A stretch of 64,000 bases of DNA from Bacteroidales bacterium (GTDB lineage Bacteria; Bacteroidota; Bacteroidia; Bacteroidales; Muribaculaceae). Below, in pieces: positions 44,361 to 51,598 of this stretch (the stretch's first letter is position 1; the number at the start of each line of letters is the position of its first letter). The notes under the pieces are model-generated. The model worked only from the letters and a program-made list of their open reading frames with translations. It was not told the DNA's origin and searched no databases. Both the position numbers and the translations under genes were made by a program. The stretch is from the NCBI GenBank assembly GCA_015060975.1, contig SUXI01000010.1, positions 1 to 64,000 on the forward strand. Direction: 5' to 3'.

Positions 44361-47270
44361 ATGGCAACTTACAAACCCGAAGAACTAAGAGCAATATTTC
44401 GTAATAAATTTGACAAATCACAATGGATTACGCTATTGCGTGAGCTGTTTAATGCTACAGAATTGCGTGTGACACCCGAACTGATTACCGACTTCGACTC
44501 TGTAGATAAAGGGTATTATTTAGGGAATATCGAAACAACTGATTATTTCAGGATAGGGTTGTTTCATTACGAAATCAATGCCGGGTCGGTTGCCAATAAA
44601 AGGGTAGGGCTGAGAAATCTTATCAAGCCGTTTTTGAGATATGAATTTGATGCGGCATTGGTAGTGTTTGATAGTAGCGACCATTGGCGGTTGTCGTTTA
44701 TTTGCGACATAAAAGAGGAAGCCACATCTCCCAAACGATATACCTACGTATTTGGAGATAAAGAATTGCTTTATCGCACCCCAATAGATCGATTTAACCT
44801 ATTGCAGAAGAAAGGTATCTCGTTTGAAAACATCAAAACAGCATTCTCGGTAGAAGCTCTATCAAATGAATTCTTTGACCGATATCGCGAGCAATATGCC
44901 GATTTCATTCAATATGTCACCGGTAAACGTGTGGTTAAATCGGGTAGCAAGTGGGTTGAGAAAGAAGTATCGGCCCCTAATGTGAAATTTATGCAAGCGT
45001 TTGGCAACAACGAGAAACGCATACGCGATTATATCAAAAAAATGATGGGACGCATCACGTTTCTACACTTTTTGCAACGCAAAGGGTGGCTGAATGGCGA
45101 CTTGAATTATATGCAAAATATGTTTGAACAATCACGCCACAAAGATAACTATCTCGATGCAGTGTTGGAGCCTCTTTTCTTCGGCATATTAAATACCAAG
45201 CCCTCGCAACGAGAGAGCGTGTTTGAGCAACTTGGTTGGGATAAATCATTACTCAACGAATGGGCTGAAATTCCATATCTCAATGGTGGATTATTTGAAC
45301 GTGATGCCGAAGATGAGCCTGATAGCGTGTTCCCGGCAGAATATTTTGCACGATTATTCCAATTTTTCAGCGAATACAACTTCACTATCGACGAAAATGA
45401 CCCCAACGATGCCGAAGTGGGTGTTGACCCCGAAATGTTGGGTAAAATCTTTGAAAACTTGCTTGAGGACAACAAGGACAAAGGTGCGTTTTATACCCCG
45501 AAAGAGATTGTTAGATATATGTGTCAGGAATCATTAATCGCCTATCTTGAGACAAACACCTCTATTGCCACCGACAAAATTCGCCAATTTGTGTTGTCGC
45601 CCGAAGAAGGGGCAGAGAATATCCCTGAAATGAAACGTCCCAAACTTGTCAAAGCTCTTGAAGATGTGAAGATTTGCGACCCTGCCATTGGGTCGGGAGC
45701 ATTTCCCATGGGATTGCTCAATGAGTTGTTGCGTTGCCGAGAGGCATTGAGTGGTGAGCATTACGACCGAGCAGAGATAAAAAAGAGTATTATCCAAAAT
45801 AGCATTTATGGGGTCGATATCGAAAAGGGTGCTGTGGATATAGCCCGATTGCGTTTTTGGCTCTCAATAGTGGTTGACGAAGAAAAGCCATTGCCATTGC
45901 CTAACTTCGATTATAAAATTATGCAAGGAAACTCTCTTATTGAGAGTTTTATGGGTGTGGATTTGAGCGAACTTACCTACGAGCGTCAATCAAAAAATGA
46001 TAGTGGGGCAGGTTCATTGTTTGACGACGAGAAAAACCGATTGCAAAAAGTGGTGTCGGACCTATTGCGTGAGTATTATTCATGTAGCGACCATGATAGC
46101 AAAATAAGGCTACAACAACGAATAACCAACACTATCAACGCCCAACTCGAAGCTCAAAATTACGACCCCGAAATACTTCAACAATTACGCAAAATAAATC
46201 TCACCGAAAACAATAAATTCTTCTTGTGGCACACATGGTTTAGCGATGTATTCAACCGCAAAGACGGCAAAAAAGGCTTCGATATCGTGATTGGCAATCC
46301 GCCGTATGTAGTTGTTGCAGATGTTGATAAAGAACACTTGTATTATAAATACAAAACCAAGAACTGCTTGGAATTGTATTCCTATTTTTTTGAACATAGC
46401 ATAAATATATTGCAACACAATGGTGTACTAACATTTATCACTGGAGCATTATATACAAAAGGAATTAAGTTCGAACCATTAAGAAGTTTCCTTGAAAACA
46501 ATAGTCAATTGATTTCTTATCGTAATGAAGGAGATGAGGTGTTCAAGAATGTTAATATGCCTACATCCACAATCCTACTATATAAGTCCAATATTCCTAA
46601 TTGGAGTTTTGATGAATTATTGGGTAATTCAAACAATATATTGGCAAAGATGAATGCTTCTTCAAAACCATTATCAAGCATATCTATAATGCAACGAGGT
46701 TTTGAGGTCGGCAGGGATAGAGTTTCTAAAGTAGAAGGTAAATATAGATTTCTAACAGGCAGCAATGTTGAAAAGTACTGCTATAAGACTATTTCATATG
46801 TAAATCAAGATGTTGTAACTGAGTTTCAAAAAGACGCATTTTTTTATACAGGGGAACGCTTGCTTATACGAGAAACTGGCTCTTATTTAACTGTGGTTTA
46901 CTTAGATGAAAATTTATACTGCAATAGAAGCCTATATTCTACGATAATAAAGGATTCTACATTTAATGTTCAGTATGTTGTCGGAATACTTAACTCAAAA
47001 GCTATACAATACTACTACCAACAAAAATTTAAGGCCGAAACAGAGTTGTTTCCCAAAATAAGAATTAAACAGGCAAAACAACTCCCAATACCGGTTGCCT
47101 CATTAACAGAACAACAATTAATAGTTGCATTGATTGAGCAAATCAGAACATCAAAGAAGATGACTCCTAACAACTCTATAGAAAAACTCGAAAGAGAAAT
47201 AGATAAAATAGTGTACCAACTATATAACCTAACCGATGCCGAAATAAAAATCATCGAAGAAAGTATATGA
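44361..47270 (+). CDS. Eco57I-type N6-adenine DNA methyltransferase with specificity domain
   Basis: A 969-aa protein. The methylase core is clear: DNKDKGAFYTPKEIVRYM, motif I CDPAIGSGAFPMGLLNELL with Asp440, YGVDIEKGAVDIARLRFWLS, and motif IV NPPY at 646-649 (gamma-class N6-adenine). The C-terminal 250 residues (FITGALYTKGIKF ... LTGSNVEKYC ... AKQLPIPVASLTEQQLIVALIEQI) match TaqI-C/target-recognition domains, which set sequence specificity. An N-terminal 330-residue region without a clear nuclease motif precedes it. With the PLD-helicase upstream it makes a two-gene system resembling a split type ISP/IIG enzyme: methylase-specificity here, nuclease-translocase next door. Confidence 0.9.
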   Translation: MATYKPEELRAIFRNKFDKSQWITLLRELFNATELRVTPELITDFDSVDKGYYLGNIETTDYFRIGLFHYEINAGSVANKRVGLRNLIKPFLRYEFDAALVVFDSSDHWRLSFICDIKEEATSPKRYTYVFGDKELLYRTPIDRFNLLQKKGISFENIKTAFSVEALSNEFFDRYREQYADFIQYVTGKRVVKSGSKWVEKEVSAPNVKFMQAFGNNEKRIRDYIKKMMGRITFLHFLQRKGWLNGDLNYMQNMFEQSRHKDNYLDAVLEPLFFGILNTKPSQRESVFEQLGWDKSLLNEWAEIPYLNGGLFERDAEDEPDSVFPAEYFARLFQFFSEYNFTIDENDPNDAEVGVDPEMLGKIFENLLEDNKDKGAFYTPKEIVRYMCQESLIAYLETNTSIATDKIRQFVLSPEEGAENIPEMKRPKLVKALEDVKICDPAIGSGAFPMGLLNELLRCREALSGEHYDRAEIKKSIIQNSIYGVDIEKGAVDIARLRFWLSIVVDEEKPLPLPNFDYKIMQGNSLIESFMGVDLSELTYERQSKNDSGAGSLFDDEKNRLQKVVSDLLREYYSCSDHDSKIRLQQRITNTINAQLEAQNYDPEILQQLRKINLTENNKFFLWHTWFSDVFNRKDGKKGFDIVIGNPPYVVVADVDKEHLYYKYKTKNCLELYSYFFEHSINILQHNGVLTFITGALYTKGIKFEPLRSFLENNSQLISYRNEGDEVFKNVNMPTSTILLYKSNIPNWSFDELLGNSNNILAKMNASSKPLSSISIMQRGFEVGRDRVSKVEGKYRFLTGSNVEKYCYKTISYVNQDVVTEFQKDAFFYTGERLLIRETGSYLTVVYLDENLYCNRSLYSTIIKDSTFNVQYVVGILNSKAIQYYYQQKFKAETELFPKIRIKQAKQLPIPVASLTEQQLIVALIEQIRTSKKMTPNNSIEKLEREIDKIVYQLYNLTDAEIKIIEESI

Positions 47271-47389
47271 CAATATGGCAGTAATTATTTGTTTGTCAGA
47301 TAAATATTAATAGATTTGTTAATTTGGTGTTAAATCAATGACAATTTGACGCAGGATATTACTTTTAATACTTTTAACTTAATTCTTCT

Positions 47390-47397
47390 TAAATTTG
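47390..47397 (+). promoter_or_regulatory. -7 box upstream of the DUF2971 gene
   Basis: TAAATTTG, matching TAnnTTTG, 66 bp before the ATG at 47464. The -33 element is unclear. Confidence 0.45.
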
Positions 47398-47463
47398 GCA
47401 TATTATTTGATGATTAACAAGTAATCTGCAATAGTGCAGGGACATCAATATAAATAATAAGTT

Positions 47464-48306
47464 ATGGCAAATTTTTATCATTTTACGCCAATAGATACTC
47501 TTATAAGTATGTTGACCGATTCTTTAAAAGTTGATAAAAAAACTAATCAACAATATATAGAATTTTGGGCTACAGAAATAACGGCTCTAAATGACACAAC
47601 TGAAAGAGATTTATTTGTTAATGTATTAATCAATAAAGTAAGACAATATGCAACGGAGCAACAAAATCGCTTGACTGAAGATCAGGAAAGAGATTTGGGT
47701 AAATTATGTTATTCAGATATGTATGTAATATCTTTAACTAGTAAAGATTTATCTTTATCAGATGAACTAAATATGTGGCGTGGGTATGGTGGAAATGGAT
47801 GTGGTGTGTGTTTAGAATTAGATTTCTCAAAAATACCACCATTTTATCATACGAATACAAATATATATCAATTAGAAGACTCTTATATATTGCGTGAATG
47901 TGAATATGTAAAGCCTGAAGAAATCAAGATTGAGCAAAACCTGGTAAAACAGATTTACGAGAGTTTGAACTTAACTGAGAAAGAAAAAATTAAATGCACA
48001 TTAATAAAAGCAAGTATCATGTCACATATTGCTAATCTGTCTCCATATTATAAACATGAGGCTTATAAATCAGAACATGAATGGCGATTTGTTAAACATT
48101 CGCTTAAAGAACCAAAATATAGAAAACGAGGTAATTTATTAATACCATATATTACATATTGCATCCCTATAACAGCGATATCATCAATAACTATTGGACC
48201 TTGCTTAAAAGATTCAGATACTATTAAAAGTTTGACACAGTTTATTGAACGGAAATTAGGACCAAAATTTGATATAAAATTTTCTAATATACCATATCGG
48301 GGATAA
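47464..48306 (+). CDS. DUF2971-family protein
   Basis: A 280-aa soluble protein. MANFYHFTPIDTLISML at the N-terminus, LNDTTERDLF, then SLSDELNMWRGYGGNGCGVCLELDF and EHEWRFVKHSLKEPKY are the blocks of DUF2971, where the W-R-x-Y-G-x-x-x-x-G-V motif is the signature. DUF2971 proteins are often found in defence islands and beside abortive infection genes, but their activity is not established; some resemble ADP-ribosyltransferase-like folds. Here it lies between a methylase-helicase pair and an AbiH gene with its own promoter box, which is consistent with an anti-phage role. That role is inference. Confidence 0.8.
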   Translation: MANFYHFTPIDTLISMLTDSLKVDKKTNQQYIEFWATEITALNDTTERDLFVNVLINKVRQYATEQQNRLTEDQERDLGKLCYSDMYVISLTSKDLSLSDELNMWRGYGGNGCGVCLELDFSKIPPFYHTNTNIYQLEDSYILRECEYVKPEEIKIEQNLVKQIYESLNLTEKEKIKCTLIKASIMSHIANLSPYYKHEAYKSEHEWRFVKHSLKEPKYRKRGNLLIPYITYCIPITAISSITIGPCLKDSDTIKSLTQFIERKLGPKFDIKFSNIPYRG

Positions 48307-48402
48307 GTTGAAAACTGATTTTACAATCTAGTTAACACTAAAATGAGAATCATCAAACGATGCATCTAAACAAGACAATAACCAACGATTCGCAGACCAT
48401 TA

Positions 48403-48433
48403 TTGCAGCATAAATATGTTATAAGTACCTTTG
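48403..48433 (+). promoter_or_regulatory. Promoter of the 125-aa/AbiH gene pair
   Basis: TTG at 48403-48405, a 20-bp spacer and TACCTTTG at 48426-48433. It lies 81 bp before the ATG at 48514 and shows that the pair can be transcribed apart from the DUF2971 gene. Confidence 0.6.
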
Positions 48434-48513
48434 TTGTTGAAATCAAAAGAAGACAAATGGAAATAGCAGTTCCAAAAAATATTAATTATTATTAACTATT
48501 AAAATTGTAGGAG

Positions 48514-48891
48514 ATGAACCATTATTTAAATAACAATTCAGATATTGCAAAGGCAAAAGTTCATGCCATATTATCAACAGAAAAATTACCTGCATTAAAT
48601 GAAACCATCAAATTTATTTTTGATATTTGTCATGGACGAAGAGCAAGAATTAACACAAAAACAATTAATGATGCTTTTGAATGTATTGATAACCGTGATA
48701 AAACAATCATATATTCAAGCGATTTACATCCTGAAGAGAAAGAGCAACGAATCCATCAAACCGAATTGGATCTAGAAACACGCAAACAAATGTTAAGCTC
48801 TTTTCTATCTTTCATGGAAGCAAAATACAAATATCAACAGTACAATAATTTTCAGGGAAACAACAATTTTAAAAAAAAGAATAAGATATGA
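48514..48891 (+). CDS. Small partner protein of AbiH (hypothetical)
   Basis: A 125-aa soluble protein with charged helices and an Asn/Gln/Lys-rich end (YKYQQYNNFQGNNNFKKKNKI). No family recognised. Its stop overlaps the AbiH start by 4 bp, so the two are translationally coupled and probably work together, for example as antitoxin and toxin or sensor and effector. A central Glu/Lys/Gln-rich stretch (DLHPEEKEQRIHQTELDL) is likely an extended helix. Confidence 0.65.
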   Translation: MNHYLNNNSDIAKAKVHAILSTEKLPALNETIKFIFDICHGRRARINTKTINDAFECIDNRDKTIIYSSDLHPEEKEQRIHQTELDLETRKQMLSSFLSFMEAKYKYQQYNNFQGNNNFKKKNKI

Positions 48892-49778
48892 GTGCATTAG
48901 TAATTTTAGGCAGTGGTTTTGATATTGATTTAGGGTTAAAAAACTCTTGTGCGGATTACGCCATAAATTATCTTTGTCCTATCGCTGGAAATAAACAATG
49001 GAGTGCTTTTGAAAATACACTCCGAGATGAGGTTATACAATGGTACAACAATGGAAAATGCGAGCAAAAGGCAGAAGAATTAAATTTACTGTGGCAGGTT
49101 TATGTTAAAAATATATCCTGGTTCTTTACGGATAAATCTGATGATTTTCTCGTAAGAAAGCATCAAAAGGGAAGGAAGATAAAGAAAGTTCAAACCTCTT
49201 GTGCATATAGGTTTCTTAAGCAAATAAAAGTAAACTGTAGAAGCAAAGTTTATACTTTTAATTATACAAATCCTTATGAGTATATAGATATACCACAGAT
49301 AAAAGAATTTATACATCTCCATGGTAAGCACTATAGAGATACACATAACAAGCCCTTAATGGTAATGTCACAGGGCAATAATATTATTTTTGGAATTGAT
49401 GAATGTATCCCCGAAGATGGAATAAAAAACACTTATATTCATCCATTAATTAAGAAATATCATTCCCAATATAAGAAAACAGATATTATCACTGATTTAT
49501 TAAATGCGGAGAATGTTATTTTCTATGGGTTCTCTATGGGTTTGATTGATTATGGCTATTTTTCAGAGTTCTTCAATGCTATCTGTAATGGCACTACTAG
49601 TTGCAAAAAGATTTATTTTGTCACATACAACAAAAAGGGACTCAAAGATTTTATTGAAAATCTAAATGCTAACAACTTGAATGTTGATGATATTTTACAA
49701 CAGGTATCAATAATCCCCATATACACAAGGAATGGTTTCAAGAATAGGGATTTCCGCATGATGTTAAGGAGATTGTAA
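48888..49778 (+). CDS. AbiH-family phage abortive infection protein
   Basis: A 296-aa protein. The start MSALVILGSGFDIDLGLKNSCADY has the LxIIGxGFDxxxGLxTxYxxF signature of the AbiH family (the characteristic G-N-G-F-D-L pattern here reads GSGFDID). EFIHLHGKH and VIFYGFSMGLIDYGYFSEFF are also family-like. Lactococcal AbiH aborts phage infection; the mechanism is not settled, though the N-terminal motif suggests a nucleotide-binding, Sir2-like or SMODS-associated fold. It is coupled to the 125-aa gene upstream. Confidence 0.83.
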   Translation: MSALVILGSGFDIDLGLKNSCADYAINYLCPIAGNKQWSAFENTLRDEVIQWYNNGKCEQKAEELNLLWQVYVKNISWFFTDKSDDFLVRKHQKGRKIKKVQTSCAYRFLKQIKVNCRSKVYTFNYTNPYEYIDIPQIKEFIHLHGKHYRDTHNKPLMVMSQGNNIIFGIDECIPEDGIKNTYIHPLIKKYHSQYKKTDIITDLLNAENVIFYGFSMGLIDYGYFSEFFNAICNGTTSCKKIYFVTYNKKGLKDFIENLNANNLNVDDILQQVSIIPIYTRNGFKNRDFRMMLRRL

Positions 49779-49780
49779 AT

Positions 49781-49990
49781 ATGGAAACATTACCAGCATA
49801 TCTCGAAAATAACGAACTTCTCAAAATGAGAAATGGCGGATTTCTAGCTTCTCGTAAGATTTCCCTTGCTTCCTTTTCGGTAATTTGGCATTATTCTATT
49901 CGGCAAAATAGACTAAAACAACTCCTCATTCCGCACCTCACATTCTGCACTAGCAATAATTGTTGCTGTGTTTCTTTTATATCTGCATAG
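49781..49990 (+). CDS. Doubtful short ORF after AbiH
   Basis: A 69-aa open frame starting 3 bp after the AbiH stop. It is rich in Ser/Leu/Cys, resembles no family, and its last third runs into the direct repeat copy at 49960-49999, which is non-coding in its second copy. It may be a decayed remnant or chance ORF. Confidence 0.15.
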   Translation: METLPAYLENNELLKMRNGGFLASRKISLASFSVIWHYSIRQNRLKQLLIPHLTFCTSNNCCCVSFISA

Positions 49991-49999
49991 AATTTTGTA
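49960..49999 (+). repeat. 40-bp direct repeat, left copy
   Basis: Forty bases beginning TTGTTGCTGTGTTTC and ending GCATAGAATTTTGTA are identical to 51521-51560. Beyond the perfect part the similarity continues weakly (TACTGCCAACTTAAAA against AATTTGCACCTTAAAA), as if this copy had once held the same promoter and lost it. The two copies bracket the STAS/ATPase gene pair, with 1561 bp between equivalent points. Confidence 0.92.
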
Positions 50000-50125
50000 T
50001 TACTGCCAACTTAAAAGACATTGAATAATCGCACTTAGTACGCTTAACATACTTGTGTTTAGTATCTTCCATTTTTTGTTACTTTTTATTGTAACGCTAT
50101 GTTAGGACTAGACAAACTTAATCTA

Positions 50126-50163
50126 AAAAGAGAGTAAGTTTCTTGCAAAAACTTACTCTCTAA
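50126..50163 (-). terminator. Rho-independent terminator after the STAS-like gene
   Basis: A perfect 13-bp stem (AGAGAGTAAGTTT at 50131-50143, AAACTTACTCTCT at 50151-50163). On the minus strand it is followed by TTTTT (A-run at 50126-50131), 30 bp after the stop codon at 50193. Confidence 0.85.
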
Positions 50164-50192
50164 TATTTTACAATCTAACAGAAATTTTGTTA

Positions 50193-50489
50193 TTACTCAA
50201 AATTGCTGAAATACTTTTTGATTCGTTCTAATTGAACTTTTGTAATATTATAAAATCTTAAAGACGATACAACTCGTTTTTTGCCAAATTTGTTTATTAA
50301 TTGAGCAAACGACGTATTCATAAATAGTGTGGGAATAGTTTCCACATCTGCCATATCTATACACACATCTTTGTTATTTTCAATTAAGGGTTGAGATAAT
50401 TGAAATAACATTGTTCCTCCGTCGGGATATGAACCATTAACTTTCGCCAATATTTCTTTTACCAATATTCTATCCATAATCATTACCAA
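50193..50489 (-). CDS. STAS-like (DUF4325) protein
   Basis: A 98-aa protein. Possible starts are MVMIMDRI, MIMDRI or MDRILVKE; the last would be closest to the domain. The sequence DVCIDMADVETIPTLFMNTSFAQLINKFG is the STAS-like DUF4325 pattern, in which an anti-anti-sigma-like fold carries the conserved I-D-F-x-x-V motif and the T-S-F-x-N-x-x-F segment read here as FMNTSFAQL. It overlaps the ATP-binding gene by 7 bp on the same strand. The two together resemble a small partner-switching or ATP-dependent regulatory pair, often found in defence islands. Confidence 0.8.
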   Translation of the reverse strand: MVMIMDRILVKEILAKVNGSYPDGGTMLFQLSQPLIENNKDVCIDMADVETIPTLFMNTSFAQLINKFGKKRVVSSLRFYNITKVQLERIKKYFSNFE

Positions 50490-51382
50490 TCTAAGTCATC
50501 ATCTAAACTCCCATATCCTATAATTTCTTCCGATTCAAATTGAGAAATATTTATAGTATATGATATTAACGTTCCTTGAAAATTAAAGTTTAAATCCGCT
50601 GTCCTTTCTATAATTACATCTTGCGAACATGAATAAACATACATCTCATTATTACTTATTATAATAAGATTATTATCAGACCCTTGCATACAATCTTTGA
50701 GTGTATCTAATCCAAAACCGGCATTATGTTCATTTGATTTTGCAGTAACACCTTTTTTTGTTGCATACTCAATATAATGCTTATTTGATAAAGGGTGCAA
50801 ATTAGCATTTTTTAGGCTATTAGGAATCCCAATACCAAAATCACAAAACGCTACGCTTATTGTTTGTTCTAATTCGTTATATTGAATATAGGAATAGGCG
50901 ACCCCGTTTGATTTAGAATGGTCTGCAACGTTTGCATATAATTCATCAAGAGTTGTACCAAGCATAGAAATATCTAATCCCTTAAAATATTCTTGCTTTA
51001 AGTATTTTGATAAATTATCACGATACAAAAAAGCTTCTTCAGGGACAATTTTCCATAGATTTAGGATTGTTTTAGACTTTGCTTCAATGTGAGAAATATC
51101 CTTGAAGTATTTTTGAAGATACAAATCATTCATTAAAAAATCCGTTAATTCTTGACTTGTTTTTATACAAATTCCCGAAGCTTTTGTATATATACAATCA
51201 ATAAAGCATGCTAATGATACGATGTGTAATGGAGTTAAGTCAGAAGGTCGTATGCATTTATCTATTTCGATAAGTACATTATCATCTTTAGAGACAACTA
51301 TACTTTGGTGAAATTGATTAAATTCTTGAATCCACCAAATCCTACTCGTTTTATCTAATAATAGTCTATAATCCATAATCAA
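50483..51382 (-). CDS. GHKL-type ATP-binding protein paired with a STAS-like protein
   Basis: A 299-aa protein. The C-terminal half is a histidine-kinase-like ATPase: N-box DELYANVADHSKS, G1 box FCDFGIGIPNSL and G2 box NAGFGLDTLKDC. The N-terminal 140 residues (HQSIVVSKDDNVLIEIDKCIRP, LACFIDCIYTKASGICIKTS) look like a second STAS-like or regulatory domain. There is no His phosphorylation box, so it is not a standard sensor kinase; serine kinase/anti-sigma activity or an MORC/HSP90-like switch are alternatives. Overlapping the STAS-like gene suggests direct interaction. The gene starts 139 bp inside the right-hand direct repeat. Confidence 0.8.
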   Translation of the reverse strand: MIMDYRLLLDKTSRIWWIQEFNQFHQSIVVSKDDNVLIEIDKCIRPSDLTPLHIVSLACFIDCIYTKASGICIKTSQELTDFLMNDLYLQKYFKDISHIEAKSKTILNLWKIVPEEAFLYRDNLSKYLKQEYFKGLDISMLGTTLDELYANVADHSKSNGVAYSYIQYNELEQTISVAFCDFGIGIPNSLKNANLHPLSNKHYIEYATKKGVTAKSNEHNAGFGLDTLKDCMQGSDNNLIIISNNEMYVYSCSQDVIIERTADLNFNFQGTLISYTINISQFESEEIIGYGSLDDDLDW

Positions 51383-51520
51383 AACACAAATTTATGAAAG
51401 AAAATTCAACAAACCGTATTACGTCAATAATAGATAATTGCATATTAACAATATTTAATACATCAAACACAATGGTAAAAATATTTTGTAATGAGCTAAA
51501 ATTTTCGCAAGAATTTATCT

Positions 51521-51560
51521 TTGTTGCTGTGTTTCTTTTATATCTGCATAGAATTTTGTA
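51521..51560 (+). repeat. 40-bp direct repeat, right copy (overlapping the ileS promoter)
   Basis: Identical over 40 bases to 49960-49999. Its last two bases are the first two of the ileS -7 box, so the repeat ends inside the promoter. Confidence 0.92.
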
Positions 51561-51566
51561 AATTTG
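51559..51566 (+). promoter_or_regulatory. -7 box of ileS
   Basis: TAAATTTG with a following C, a full TAnnTTTG match, 32 bp before the ATG at 51599. It overlaps the right direct repeat. Confidence 0.65.
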
Positions 51567-51598
51567 CACCTTAAAATAAAAGTAACTATATAGTAACA

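Noticed and set aside
41010-47270. A full DISARM system
   Set aside because: There are no drmA or drmB-like genes on either side; only a helicase and a methylase are present.
49781-49990. The 69-aa ORF as a third gene of the AbiH operon
   Set aside because: Its 3' third is the direct repeat and its composition is not protein-like; kept only as a doubtful feature.
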